Source: Zhihengliuella sp. (lineage in GTDB: Bacteria; Actinomycetota; Actinomycetes; Actinomycetales; Micrococcaceae). From it: a DNA stretch of 64,000 nt. Within the stretch, counting starts at the first letter, position 1; each line of letters opens with the position of its first letter. A program made the translations under genes and the position numbers. The stretch is taken from assembly GCF_031178195.1 (NCBI RefSeq), contig NZ_JAPSJL010000002.1, positions 62,001-126,000 of the forward strand. Reading direction: 5' to 3'. The notes under the pieces were generated by a model. That model saw nothing but the letters and a program-made list of their open reading frames with translations. It was not told the DNA's origin and made no database searches. This document shows, one piece after another, positions 7,009 to 15,349 of the stretch.

Positions 7009-7941
7009 TCAGTACATGCCGCCGATCAGGCGCGCGAGCAGTGGCACGTCCACGACGTTCGGCTCCGGTCCCGTGGCGAGGAACAGCTTCAGCTCGCGGA
7101 CCAGGTTCGCGGCGTTGACCACGTGCATCGGCGCGGCCGCGGAGGAGGGCTCGGCGCCGCGCGCGTAGTCGATCACCGGCTCGTGGAGGTTGCCGTCCGG
7201 GGCGTGGATCACGGTCCAGCCCGTGACGTTGACCTCGGGCATCAGCAGGTCCTGCATGCGGCGCACGGCCGGCGCCAGCCGCGGCGGGGAGATGGGACGG
7301 CCGTTCTGCAGCAGGGTCTCCCCGTCCCAGCGGTACACGCCGCGCGGCAGCAGCATCGAGTCCACGAGGGCGAGGCGGTATCCGGCGAGGACCGCGTGAT
7401 CGACGAATCCGCGGTCGGCGGGGGAGTGGAGCCCGTTGACCAGACGGGCCGACGGCAGCACCGAGAGCACCTGGTTGGACAGCAAGGACACAGTCCGGGC
7501 CTCGCGCTGGAGCCGGGACTGCCCGGTGAAGAGCCCGCGCTTGCGGGGTACGCCGTGCACGCGCTGCTCGGCGAGCGCCCGGCTCAGCACCGGGACGACG
7601 TCGTCGCGGTACGGGGGGACGTAGCGGGTGGGCTCCGTCGCGGTGCTCCGGCGGGCGGGTCCGGTCGGCGCCGTGGTCGTCGACGCCCGGTAGGAGGCGG
7701 CCTCGTCGTCGGAGGCACGCGTGTAGGCCGAGGAGCCGCCGTAGCTGCGGTCGTAGGCGGCGCGGGCGCGCTCGTCGGAGAGCGTCTCGTAGGCCAGCGA
7801 GACGAGGCGGAACTCGGACGGATCCCCGCCGTGGTCGGGATGGGTCCTCCGGGCGGCGCGCCGGTAGGCCGCCTTGATGTCCGTGGTGCTGGCGTCCCGG
7901 GGCACGCCGAGGATCTCGTAGTGCGTCCGCTGCTGGGGCAC
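7009..7941 (-). CDS. J-domain protein with NERD-like C-terminal domain
   Basis: A 310-residue protein. I prefer GTG 7941, preceded by GAGGCGGAG; the upstream ATG at 7983 lies inside a likely -10 hexamer TAGGAT. Residues 6-70 are a J domain with the essential HPD at 34-36, which would stimulate Hsp70 ATPase. A basic, low-complexity linker follows (about 85-145). The C-terminal half (about 160-310) resembles nuclease-related NERD domains in the order FVDHAVLAG, LVDSMLLPRGVYRWDG, LLQNGRP. In NERD proteins the acid-x-lysine motif is usually (D/E)xK; here the corresponding position is methionine (VDSM), so nuclease activity is doubtful. No DnaK/GrpE genes are nearby. The NERD assignment is my inference. 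Confidence 0.7.
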   Translation of the reverse strand: MPQQRTHYEILGVPRDASTTDIKAAYRRAARRTHPDHGGDPSEFRLVSLAYETLSDERARAAYDRSYGGSSAYTRASDDEAASYRASTTTAPTGPARRSTATEPTRYVPPYRDDVVPVLSRALAEQRVHGVPRKRGLFTGQSRLQREARTVSLLSNQVLSVLPSARLVNGLHSPADRGFVDHAVLAGYRLALVDSMLLPRGVYRWDGETLLQNGRPISPPRLAPAVRRMQDLLMPEVNVTGWTVIHAPDGNLHEPVIDYARGAEPSSAAAPMHVVNAANLVRELKLFLATGPEPNVVDVPLLARLIGGMY

Positions 7942-7981
7942 GCTCCGCCTCTCGTCGATTCCGGTCCGGCCGTGGGCCACC

Positions 7982-7987
7982 ATCCTA
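7982..7987 (-). promoter_or_regulatory. -10 hexamer TAGGAT of the J-domain gene
   Basis: Minus-strand TAGGAT at 7987-7982 would start transcription near 7975, leaving a leader of about 34 nt that contains the ribosome binding site for GTG 7941. Confidence 0.45.
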
Positions 7988-8027
7988 ACGAAGCCGCCCG
8001 CGCCGGCGGCCCGTCACGTGCGCGAGG

Positions 8028-8771
8028 CTAGCGGGGCCGCCGATCCGGAGCGGGGCGCCGGTACTCGAGGAAGAGTGCGTCGTCCTCGGTCAGAAGGTGG
8101 TGCAGGGCCATCCGGCGCAGGTCCGGCTCGGTCTCGCCGACGGCGATCCGTCGCGCCGGGCCGCCGGCGAGCCGCGGGTCGAGGGTGAGGCAGAGGCTGT
8201 CCACGGCGTCGCCGGCGACGAACGTGCCCAGCAGGTGAGGTCCACCCTCGCTGTGGATCACCCGGTGGCCGCACGCGGACAGGGCCCCGACGATGGCCGC
8301 CGCCGTCGTCCCGGGCTCGAGGACGACGACGTCGGCCGCGTCCTCGAGGCGTCGCCGACGGGCCTCGGGCGCCTCCGGGCCGGTCAGGATGAGCGGCCGC
8401 ACCGGGCACTCGGCGAGGAACGGGCCGTCCGGTTCGAGGCCGAGGGAGCCGCTCACGACGGCGACGGCCGGGTGGGCGGTCAGACCCCGTGCCCGGCGCC
8501 AGTCCTGCGCGGGACCGTCGAGGAGCTCCCCGCCGTACCCCTCGGCGCGCACCGTGCCGGCTCCGACGAGGATGACGTCGGCGAACCGGCGCAGGAGCGC
8601 GAAGATCCGCTGGTCCGCCTCGTTGCCGAGCTCGCCGGAGGTGCCGCCGTGCGTCGCCGCGCCGTCGAGTGTGGAGACGAAGTTGAACCGCACGAACGGG
8701 TCGGCCGCGTCCGGGGGCGCGTATGCCTCCAGCAGATCGGCGTCCGTCATGGACTGGTGGACTGGGAGCAT
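8028..8771 (-). CDS. RibD C-terminal domain (dihydrofolate-reductase-fold) reductase
   Basis: A 247-residue protein. The ATG at 8771 overlaps the stop of the upstream folP2-type gene by one base (TGATG), so the two are cotranslated. The RibD_C fold is seen from VRFNFVSTLDGAATHGG (substrate loop), the VILVGAGTVRAEGYGG block that binds NADPH, the ILTGPEAP strand and the HSEGGPHLLGTFV motif. The family includes riboflavin pathway reductases and enzymes that reduce other pterin or pyrimidine compounds. There is no deaminase domain, and no riboflavin genes are nearby. Coupling to a FolP-like gene points to a pterin-type substrate, which remains unproven. Confidence 0.85.
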   Translation of the reverse strand: MLPVHQSMTDADLLEAYAPPDAADPFVRFNFVSTLDGAATHGGTSGELGNEADQRIFALLRRFADVILVGAGTVRAEGYGGELLDGPAQDWRRARGLTAHPAVAVVSGSLGLEPDGPFLAECPVRPLILTGPEAPEARRRRLEDAADVVVLEPGTTAAAIVGALSACGHRVIHSEGGPHLLGTFVAGDAVDSLCLTLDPRLAGGPARRIAVGETEPDLRRMALHHLLTEDDALFLEYRRPAPDRRPR

Positions 8772-9748
8772 CAGTGCCTCGTCTCCTGGGCTCGTGGGGT
8801 TCCTCCGGCGGCCGGAGCGCTGCCGGACGGGTGGTCGTCGGGCGCGGGCGCGTTGGCCTCGCCCATGTTGTGCCGCAGGTACGCCGGCTCCCGCCAGCCC
8901 ATGGCCGCCTCGAGCAGCCGCATCGCCTGCACCGACTCCTCGACGTTGTGCATCCGGACGATCCGGGCACCGTTCATCGCGCACATCGCCGCCGCAGCCA
9001 GCGATCCGGCCGTCCGGCCCCGCTTGGGCAGGCCGAGCGATTCACCAATGAAGTCCTTGTTGGACACAGCCGCCAGGGCGGGATAGCCCAGTCCGGCGAC
9101 CTCCTCGAACCGCCGGGTGAGCTCCAACGTGTGGAGGGTGTTCTTGTTCAGGTCGTGCCCCGGGTCCACGATGAGCTGCCCCGGTGCCGCACCCGCCTCC
9201 AAGGCCGTGTCGATCCGCCGGCGCAGGAAGTCGAGCACGTCGGCCACGACGTCGTCGTACCGGGGGCGGGGGTACGCGGTGCGCGGGCGGGCCAGCGAGT
9301 GGGTCAGGACCAGGTGCACACCGGCGTCGGCGACGACCCGGGCGAGCTCCGGGTCGGCCAGGCCGGTCGTGTCGTTGACGGCGTCGGCCCCGGCCTCGAT
9401 CGCGGCGGCCGCGACGGACGGCAGGAAGGTATCGGCCGAGATGATCACGTCCGACTGCGCCCGCACCTCCCGGATCACCGGGACGATGCGCTCCGCCTCC
9501 TCCGTGGCCGGAAGCGCCGGTCCGGGCGCGAAGGGGACGCCGCCGATGTCCACCCAGTCGGCGCCGGCCTCGACGGCGCGCAGGGCCGCGTCGACGGCGT
9601 CGCGCAGCCCGTAGGTCGATCCGCCGTCGTAGAAGCTGTCCGGGGTGCGGTTGACGATCGCCATGACCGCGATCCGTCGGGAGAAGTCCACCGTGCGGTG
9701 CCCGAACTCGTGCACCGGATGCAGCAACTGCGGTTCGAACATGCCCAC
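8771..9748 (-). CDS. folP2: FolP2-type dihydropteroate synthase-like protein
   Basis: A 325-residue TIM-barrel protein of the pterin-binding family. I chose GTG 9748 because AAGGAG lies 7 bases upstream; ATG 9742 is also possible. The usual DHPS blocks are present in altered form: MAIVNRTPDSFYDGG (canonical NVTPDSF), VDIGGVPFAPG (canonical GGESTRPG), DPGHDLNKNTLHTLEL and AVSNKDFIGESLG (canonical GxSRKxxxG), RMHNVEE. These variants match the mycobacterial paralogue FolP2, which is reported not to replace FolP1 in folate synthesis, better than true DHPS. Its reaction is therefore unknown. It is translationally coupled to a RibD-like reductase, and a tail of about 35 residues rich in Pro/Ala follows the barrel. 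Confidence 0.85.
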   Translation of the reverse strand: MGMFEPQLLHPVHEFGHRTVDFSRRIAVMAIVNRTPDSFYDGGSTYGLRDAVDAALRAVEAGADWVDIGGVPFAPGPALPATEEAERIVPVIREVRAQSDVIISADTFLPSVAAAAIEAGADAVNDTTGLADPELARVVADAGVHLVLTHSLARPRTAYPRPRYDDVVADVLDFLRRRIDTALEAGAAPGQLIVDPGHDLNKNTLHTLELTRRFEEVAGLGYPALAAVSNKDFIGESLGLPKRGRTAGSLAAAAMCAMNGARIVRMHNVEESVQAMRLLEAAMGWREPAYLRHNMGEANAPAPDDHPSGSAPAAGGTPRAQETRH

Positions 9749-9836
9749 GGTACGTCTCCTTGTCGTCACCCCATTCCTATCAGGCCCGCGGGCTCTGCCC
9801 CCGGCGCCCCGGACGCGCGGGTCGCCGGGCGACTTG

Positions 9837-9842
9837 TACGCT
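9837..9842 (+). promoter_or_regulatory. -10 hexamer TACGCT, leaderless start
   Basis: TACGCT, then 7 bases, then ATG 9850; no Shine-Dalgarno sequence is present. Confidence 0.5.
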
Positions 9843-9849
9843 GGTGGAC

Positions 9850-10641
9850 ATGCCCATCACCTTCGCCGGTTCCGCCGCCGGCCGCTGGGTCGCGGAGTTC
9901 CGGGACGCCCAGGCCTCCGCGGTCCCCACCGTCGCCACCCAGGTCCCCTCCGGCCATCCCGCCGTGGCCCGCATCTTCCACCCGGCGAGGGACTTCGACG
10001 GCCGACCCGTGCGCTGGAGCACGGTCGCCCGGGCCCGGGGGACGGTCTTCCACCCGGGCGCGCAGTTCGCCGCGCTCGCCGGGATCGACGAGGCCGGCTA
10101 CGCGCTCTGCGAGGACGCCTGGGAGGGCGACGCCCCGACGGCTCACGGCCTGCCCCAGCCGGACCTGTCGCACCTCGCCGCACTGCTGTCCGCGCACACC
10201 GGCACCCCGGACAGCCTCTACCTGGGGCTCTGGAACGGCTACGCCTTCGCCGCCGGCATCACCGCGGAGGACGGCGCCCGGATCGAGCTGACCGCCGCCG
10301 AGCAGGCCGACGTCCTCGAGCTGGACCCGTCCGGGTACCAGACCTACTGGATCTTCCGCGGGACTGCCTCCGATCTGGCCGAGCCGCTCTGGGCGCAGAA
10401 CGACGCCGTCTCCGAACGTCAGGCGCCGGACCTCGCGTGGCCCGCGGACCGGTCCTGGTTCCTCTCCACGGAGCTGTACGAGGACTCCACGCTCCTCTCC
10501 GGCCCGGAGGAGCTGATCCGCGCCGTCGTAGAGCACTCCGGGCTGGAGGCGCTGCGGGTCGGCTGCGAGATCCGCCTGGACGCAGCGGGTGACGAAGTCA
10601 ACCCGCCTCCCGCGGGGCCGCCGGAAGCGCCGGAGGCGTAG
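9850..10641 (+). CDS. Conserved-looking protein of unknown function
   Basis: A 263-residue acidic soluble protein that I do not recognise. It has no signal peptide or membrane segment. It is rich in tryptophan and tyrosine in stretches such as [10 protein letters not shown] (about 120), [13 protein letters not shown] (about 161) and [20 protein letters not shown] (about 197), and ends in a Pro/Gly tail. The pattern suggests a mixed alpha/beta intracellular protein. The ATG at 9850 sits 7 nt behind a TACGCT hexamer with no ribosome site, so the message may be leaderless. Codon use is like its neighbours, with no sign of recent transfer. It is divergent from folP2 and ends 66 bp before the cysteine desulfurase gene. 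Confidence 0.75.
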   Translation: MPITFAGSAAGRWVAEFRDAQASAVPTVATQVPSGHPAVARIFHPARDFDGRPVRWSTVARARGTVFHPGAQFAALAGIDEAGYALCEDAWEGDAPTAHGLPQPDLSHLAALLSAHTGTPDSLYLGLWNGYAFAAGITAEDGARIELTAAEQADVLELDPSGYQTYWIFRGTASDLAEPLWAQNDAVSERQAPDLAWPADRSWFLSTELYEDSTLLSGPEELIRAVVEHSGLEALRVGCEIRLDAAGDEVNPPPAGPPEAPEA

Positions 10642-10644
10642 AAT
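10639..10644 (+). promoter_or_regulatory. -10 hexamer TAGAAT ahead of cysteine desulfurase
   Basis: TAGAAT overlaps the stop codon of the previous gene and could start a leader of about 57 nt for the desulfurase-mnmA pair. No clear -35 is seen. Confidence 0.35.
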
Positions 10645-10707
10645 CGGGGGAGCGCAGAGCCGCCCGGCTCCGTTCCCCACCCCGCACCCGACCCGCTTCT
10701 GGAGACC

Positions 10708-11964
10708 GTGGATTCCATCCCTGCCCCCGCCCCGCCGGGACCGGTCTACCTCGACCACGCCGCGACGACGCCCATGGCACCGGCCGCGCTCGAGGCCATG
10801 ACCGCCGAGCTCGCGCGCACCGGGAACCCCTCCTCCCTCCACGGCGCCGGGCGCCGTGCCCACCGTGTCGTCGAGGACGCACGCGAGGAACTGGCCGCGG
10901 CGGCGGGCTGCCACCCCACGGAGATCGTCCTCACGTCCGGCGGCACCGAGGCCGACAATCTGGCGCTCAAGGGCCTCTACTGGGCGCGCCGGGCCGAGGA
11001 TCCCCGCCGGACCCGCATCCTCTGCCCGCTGATCGAGCACCACGCCGTGATCGACACGGTGGAGTGGCTCGAGACCCACGAGGGCGCCGACGTCTGCTGG
11101 GTCCCGGTGGACGGCCTCGGGCGGATCGACCTGGACCGGCTGCGCGCGGAGATCGCGGCCGCGCCGGAGCGGATCGCCGTCGTCACCGCCATGTGGGCCA
11201 ACAACGAGGTCGGCACGGTCCAGCCCGTCCGCGACGTCGTCGCGCTCGCCGAACCGCACGGCATCCCGGTCCACTCGGACGCCGTGCAGGCCTTCGGGGC
11301 GCTGCCCGTCGACTTCGCCGAGGCCGGCCCCGCCACGATGGCCGTCAGCGCGCACAAGATCGGCGGCCCCGTCGGCATCGGAGCGCTCGTGGTCCGCCGC
11401 GACGCCACACTCACCGCCGTCCAGCACGGCGGGGGCCACGAGCGGGCCCTGCGCTCGGGCACCCTCAACGCCGCCGCGGCGGCGGGCTTCGCGGCGGCCG
11501 CGCGGGACGCCGTCGGACGCCTCCCCGCCGAGGCCGAGCGGCTCGCCCGGCTGCGGGACCGGCTGATCGACGGGGTGACGGCCGCCGTCCCGGAGGCGCA
11601 GCTGAGCGGACCCGCCGACCGCGGTCACACGGGGGAGCGGCTGCCGGCCAACGCGCACTTCACGTTCCCGGGATGCGAGGGCGACTCGCTCCTGTTCGTG
11701 CTGGACATGCTCGGCGTGCAGTCCTCCACCGGCTCAGCGTGCACGGCCGGCGTGCCGCGCCCGAGCCACGTCCTGCTCGCCATGGGCCTGACCGAGGAGC
11801 GGGCGCGCGGGGCGCAGCGGTTCACGCTGGGGCGCACGACGACGGCTGGCGACGTCGACGCACTGGTCGCGGCGATCGGCGAGGCCTCCGCCCGGGCCCG
11901 CCGGGCCGGGCTGGCGGCCCGGCAGAGCAGCATTCGGACAGCAGGAACGGGAGGAGCGGCATGA
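10708..11964 (+). CDS. Cysteine desulfurase (IscS/NifS family)
   Basis: A 418-residue PLP enzyme beginning with GTG 10708, 3 bases after CTGGAG. Motifs: [10 protein letters not shown] (about 14-23), [14 protein letters not shown] (about 75-88), H in [11 protein letters not shown], the Schiff-base lysine K217 in SAHKIGGP, and the catalytic cysteine C345 in STGSACTAG. It removes sulfur from cysteine as a protein persulfide. Its stop overlaps the mnmA start (ATGA), and the long catalytic loop fits group I enzymes of the IscS type, so the main role is probably to feed sulfur to MnmA for tRNA 2-thiouridine and possibly to Fe-S assembly. No iscU or suf genes are nearby. Confidence 0.93.
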   Translation: MDSIPAPAPPGPVYLDHAATTPMAPAALEAMTAELARTGNPSSLHGAGRRAHRVVEDAREELAAAAGCHPTEIVLTSGGTEADNLALKGLYWARRAEDPRRTRILCPLIEHHAVIDTVEWLETHEGADVCWVPVDGLGRIDLDRLRAEIAAAPERIAVVTAMWANNEVGTVQPVRDVVALAEPHGIPVHSDAVQAFGALPVDFAEAGPATMAVSAHKIGGPVGIGALVVRRDATLTAVQHGGGHERALRSGTLNAAAAAGFAAAARDAVGRLPAEAERLARLRDRLIDGVTAAVPEAQLSGPADRGHTGERLPANAHFTFPGCEGDSLLFVLDMLGVQSSTGSACTAGVPRPSHVLLAMGLTEERARGAQRFTLGRTTTAGDVDALVAAIGEASARARRAGLAARQSSIRTAGTGGAA

Positions 11965-13106
11965 GGGTACTGGCAGCGATGAGCGGCGGCGTCGACTCCG
12001 CCGTGGCGGCGGCCCGGGCCGTGGACGCCGGGCACGACGTCGTCGGCGTCCACCTGGCGCTGTCCCGCATGCCCGGCACCCTGCGCACCGGCAGCCGCGG
12101 CTGCTGCACGGTGGAGGACTCCAACGACGCCTGGCGTGCCTGCGACAAGCTCGGCATCCCCTACTACGTGTGGGACTTCTCCGAGCGGTTCAAGGAGGAC
12201 GTGGTCGACGACTTCATCGCGGAGTACGCGGCGGGCCGCACCCCCAACCCCTGCATGCGCTGCAACGAGCGGATCAAGTTCGCCGCCCTGCTGGAGAAGG
12301 CGCTCGCGCTCGGGTTCGACGCCGTCTGCACGGGCCACTACGCCAAGGTGGTCGAGCTCCCGGACGGTTCCCGGGAGTTGCACCGCGCTGCCGACTGGGC
12401 CAAGGACCAGTCCTACGTCCTGGGGGTCCTCACGCACGAGCAGCTCAAGCACTCGCTGTTCCCCCTCGCGGAGACCCCGTCGAAGGCCGAGGTCAGGGCC
12501 GAGGCGGCCGCGCGCGGCTTCACGGTGGCGAACAAGCCGGATAGCCACGACATCTGCTTCATCCCCGACGGGGACACCCGCGGCTGGCTCGCCGAGCGCA
12601 TCGAGATGACCGAGGGGGAGATCGTCGACCACGAGGGGAACGACATCGGCACGCACCCCGGCGCGCATGCGTTCACCGTCGGCCAGCGGCGCGGCCTGAA
12701 GATCGGCCGGCCCGCCGCGGACGGCAAGCCGCGGTTCGTGCTGGAGATCCGGCCCAAGGAGAACAAGGTCGTCGTCGGCCCGCAGGACCTGCTGGAGGTT
12801 GACCGGCTGCGCGGCATCAGGATCAGCTGGGCGGGCCTGCCGCTGCCGGAGGCCGAGGCCGGCGAGGAGTTCGAGTGCATGGTGCAGGTCCGCGCCCACG
12901 CGGACCCGGTGCCGGCCCGTGCGTGGGTCACGACGGACACGGAGGAGGACGACGCCCTGGACGAGCTCGTCGTCGACCTCGAGGGCCCCCTGAAGGGCGT
13001 CGCTCCCGGTCAGACGATGGTGCTGTACCAGGGCACGCGCGTCCTCGGCCAGGCCACGATCAACTCGGCCCGGAGCCGGTCCTGGGATCCGTCGGCCGTC
13101 TCCTGA
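11961..13106 (+). CDS. mnmA: tRNA-specific 2-thiouridylase MnmA
   Basis: A 381-residue protein. The PP-loop [10 protein letters not shown] is at residues 8-17. The catalytic cysteines sit in [12 protein letters not shown] (about 92-103) and [10 protein letters not shown] (about 195-204). The tRNA-binding GHYAKV and the C-terminal beta-barrel (about 235-381, with [14 protein letters not shown]) are complete. The enzyme adenylates C2 of uridine 34 in tRNA-Glu, -Gln and -Lys and installs sulfur supplied by a cysteine desulfurase, here encoded immediately upstream with a 4-bp overlap. Length and motif order are normal. Confidence 0.96.
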   Translation: MRVLAAMSGGVDSAVAAARAVDAGHDVVGVHLALSRMPGTLRTGSRGCCTVEDSNDAWRACDKLGIPYYVWDFSERFKEDVVDDFIAEYAAGRTPNPCMRCNERIKFAALLEKALALGFDAVCTGHYAKVVELPDGSRELHRAADWAKDQSYVLGVLTHEQLKHSLFPLAETPSKAEVRAEAAARGFTVANKPDSHDICFIPDGDTRGWLAERIEMTEGEIVDHEGNDIGTHPGAHAFTVGQRRGLKIGRPAADGKPRFVLEIRPKENKVVVGPQDLLEVDRLRGIRISWAGLPLPEAEAGEEFECMVQVRAHADPVPARAWVTTDTEEDDALDELVVDLEGPLKGVAPGQTMVLYQGTRVLGQATINSARSRSWDPSAVS

Positions 13107-13161
13107 CCGCGGCAGACCCGGGGCGACCGGCCAGAGGGCCGAGGCCTGCCGGGAACGCCGG

Positions 13162-13536
13162 TCAGGCGGAGGGGGCGCCCGGCTCGTCCACGACGCCCGT
13201 GAGCCGGGTGCCGACCTCCTCGTACTCGCAGCGCACGCACCCCGGTGCCGTCGGCGGAAGTTCCCGCGCCGGGTGGGAGGCGCAGTAGAGGAAGTCGAAG
13301 TCCGGCCACCACTTCTTGGGCCGGACCGCCTCCGTGAACCCGCAGACCGTGCACGTCAGGTGGAGCCAGACCGGCCGCTTGCCGGTGCGGTTCGCCTTCG
13401 ACTGGGCCAGCCAGGCCGGCGGCTCCGCGATGAGCGCCCGGAGCTCTGCCTCGGAGAGCCGGGCGGGGATTCCGTGGCGCGCGGCCATCTCGAGGGGGAT
13501 GTCCAGGGCGATGGCGGCGTCTCGGCGGGTCAGCAT
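13162..13536 (-). CDS. Small protein with Cys pairs, unknown function
   Basis: A 124-residue protein convergent with mnmA. The first half has a helical, helix-turn-helix-like pattern (LTRRDAAIALDIPLEMAARHG, then EAELRALIAEPPAWL), loosely like actinobacterial DUF5997 proteins. The second half has CTVCGF (about 73-78), CASHPARE (about 97) and CVRCEY (about 112-117); these could bind zinc. The ATG at 13536 is 8 nt behind TACGCT on the minus strand with no ribosome site. A DNA- or RNA-binding role is a guess. Confidence 0.65.
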   Translation of the reverse strand: MLTRRDAAIALDIPLEMAARHGIPARLSEAELRALIAEPPAWLAQSKANRTGKRPVWLHLTCTVCGFTEAVRPKKWWPDFDFLYCASHPARELPPTAPGCVRCEYEEVGTRLTGVVDEPGAPSA

Positions 13537-13544
13537 AGCTCGCC

Positions 13545-13550
13545 AGCGTA
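13545..13550 (-). promoter_or_regulatory. -10 hexamer TACGCT, leaderless start
   Basis: Minus-strand TACGCT, 8 bases, then ATG 13536. Confidence 0.45.
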
Positions 13551-13678
13551 GCCGCACCGGGGGAGCCGCGCACCTCCGGGGGCGCGGGCGGATCGGGCGA
13601 CCGATCGGCCCGGCGGTCCGCCGGCGTGTCCCGCGCAACAGTCCCGGGCCGGGCGGGCCTCGACGGGTGCCCGGCGAC

Positions 13679-13684
13679 TAGACT
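13679..13684 (+). promoter_or_regulatory. -10 hexamer TAGACT, leaderless chorismate mutase
   Basis: TAGACT, 7 bases, then ATG 13692, with no Shine-Dalgarno sequence. Confidence 0.55.
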
Positions 13685-13691
13685 GGGGCGC

Positions 13692-14132
13692 ATGAGCGAG
13701 ACGCAGCCGGCGCGCGCCGAGGACACCGACCCCACGCCAGCCGCGGAGCCGACGTCGGACGGGGACGCCGACGGTTACGATCCCGCCGCGAGCTCCCTGC
13801 AGGGTGCCGTCGACCCGGCGGTGATGCGGGAACTGCTGGCCGTGCGCAGCAGCATCGACAACATCGACGCGACACTGGTCTTCCTCCTCGCCGAGCGCTT
13901 CAAGGCCACCCAACGGGTGGGGCACCTCAAGGCCCGGCACCGGCTGCCAGCCGGGGACCCCGGGCGGGAGAAAGCGCAGATCGCCCGCCTGCGCCGACTG
14001 GCCGAGGAGGCCCAGCTCGATCCCGCGTTCGCCGAGAAATTCCTGAACTTCATCATCTCCGAGGTCATCCGCCACCACGAGGCCATCTCGCAGAGCCACC
14101 AGCACGACCCCGCACAGCAGCAGCACCCATGA
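13692..14132 (+). CDS. Chorismate mutase (AroQ class)
   Basis: A 146-residue protein. After a disordered acidic N-terminus (1-45) comes one AroQ helical domain (about 50-135). Conserved features are LLAVRSSIDNIDATLVFLLAERF (R and D/N pattern), the basic RVGHLKARHRLPAGDPGRE loop with its lysine and arginines, and the C-terminal helix with EKFLNFIISEVIRHHE. It converts chorismate to prephenate on the way to phenylalanine and tyrosine. Its size matches the stand-alone actinobacterial enzyme that is activated by binding DAHP synthase; no signal peptide is present, so it is cytoplasmic. The stop overlaps the next ATG (ATGA). Confidence 0.9.
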   Translation: MSETQPARAEDTDPTPAAEPTSDGDADGYDPAASSLQGAVDPAVMRELLAVRSSIDNIDATLVFLLAERFKATQRVGHLKARHRLPAGDPGREKAQIARLRRLAEEAQLDPAFAEKFLNFIISEVIRHHEAISQSHQHDPAQQQHP

Positions 14133-15193
14133 CGTCGAGCCATACCGTCCGCGCCACAGCCCGCGGCCCCATGCCGGGCACCGATCCGCTCGAGGCCTCC
14201 CGCATCGTCCACGGCGAGCTCGGAAGCCCGCACCTGCCGCATCTCATCGAGTTGCCCGACCGCGGCGTCGGATCGGACCCGGTGGGACGCACCGCCGGTC
14301 TTCTCGAGGAGCTCCACGTCGACCTCCACTCCTACGGGTGGCGTCTGGCCACGCGCCCCGGCCGCGACGCCGGGCGGATCGCCGGCGCGCTGCGCAGCGA
14401 CATCAACGCGACGGCGGACGTGCTCGGCGCGCAGTCGGAGCCCGCCGCGGAGCTCAAGCTGCGGATCGTCGGCCCGCTGGCGCTGGCGAAGAGCCTGTAC
14501 CTGGCCAACGGCGAGCGTGCGCTCAGCGACCACGGGGCACGGCGCGACCTGGCCGACTCCCTCGCCGTCGGGGCCGCCCGCCACGTCGACGCGGTGCGGC
14601 GGGGGACCGGCGTCGAGCGCGTCGTCGTGGAGGTGGACGAGTCCGGCCTGGGCCCGGTCCTCGCCGGTGCCGTGCCGACGGTCAGCGGCTACCGGACCCT
14701 GCGATCGGTGCCGCGGCACGAGGTTTCCGCCGCATGGCGCACGGTCGCCGAGGCGTTGCGGGATGCCGGCGCGGAGACGGTGCTCAGCACCGACGTCGAC
14801 CCCGCCGACGTGTCCGTCGTCGTGGAGGCGCTCACCGGCGCCGGGTTCGACGGCGCCGGCCTGAACGTCGCCGCACTCGACACGGCGGCCTGGGAGCAAC
14901 TGGCGGGGCTCGTCGAGGGCGGGCGCTCGGTTTGGCTCGGCCTGCTCGACCCGTCGTGGCTGGAGCTGGACGTCGACGACCGTCCGCGGCTGCCCCGCGT
15001 GACCGAGATGGTCCGCCGCGTCCACCGCCCGTGGCGGCAGCTCGGGCTCGGCGACGCCCAGCTCGCCCAAGCGGTGCTCATGCCCGCCGACGGCCTGGCG
15101 GGGCTGCCCCCGGTCGCGGTCCGCTCCGTCCTGACGGCGCTGACGGGAACGGCCGAGGCCCTGAGCCAGATCGCCGCCGAAGCGGCCGCCTGA
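14129..15193 (+). CDS. MetE C-terminal-like protein without cysteines
   Basis: A 354-residue protein of the cobalamin-independent methionine synthase/UROD-like fold. It begins with the typical ATARGPMPGTDP region and has the KLRIVGPLALAKSLY strand, PTVSGYRTLRSV and a long helical C-terminus. Similar genes in mycobacteria (Rv3015c type) are annotated methionine synthase. However, the translated protein contains no cysteine, so the zinc-binding cysteines that activate homocysteine in MetE cannot be present. The annotated reaction is therefore unlikely, and a different one-carbon or vitamin-related role should be considered. It overlaps chorismate mutase by 4 bp. Confidence 0.8.
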   Translation: MTSSHTVRATARGPMPGTDPLEASRIVHGELGSPHLPHLIELPDRGVGSDPVGRTAGLLEELHVDLHSYGWRLATRPGRDAGRIAGALRSDINATADVLGAQSEPAAELKLRIVGPLALAKSLYLANGERALSDHGARRDLADSLAVGAARHVDAVRRGTGVERVVVEVDESGLGPVLAGAVPTVSGYRTLRSVPRHEVSAAWRTVAEALRDAGAETVLSTDVDPADVSVVVEALTGAGFDGAGLNVAALDTAAWEQLAGLVEGGRSVWLGLLDPSWLELDVDDRPRLPRVTEMVRRVHRPWRQLGLGDAQLAQAVLMPADGLAGLPPVAVRSVLTALTGTAEALSQIAAEAAA

Positions 15194-15292
15194 CCCGTCC
15201 GCCGACCAGCGGCGGCGTCTCCGTCCATGTCGTCCGCTCGATGGGATCCGCTGGATCCCGCGCCGCTGACCGGTGATCGGCTCCGTTCCGGT

Positions 15293-15298
15293 TAGGCT
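15293..15298 (+). promoter_or_regulatory. -10 hexamer TAGGCT of mtrAB-lpqB
   Basis: TAGGCT lies 51 bp before ATG 15350. An in-frame ATG at 15308 is 9 nt after the hexamer, which would add 14 residues if used. Confidence 0.45.
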
Positions 15299-15349
15299 AA
15301 AGACTGGATGCACGCGGCCACGCCGCGACGGCTGCGACGAAGGGGAGTC

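Noticed and set aside
10589-10882. Short arginine-rich frames around 10.6-10.9 kb on both strands
   Set aside because: Shadow frames of the cysteine desulfurase gene and its upstream spacer.
13107-13161. Terminator between mnmA and the convergent small gene
   Set aside because: Only GACCGGC/GCCGGTC (7 bp, 25-nt loop) is complementary; too weak to call.
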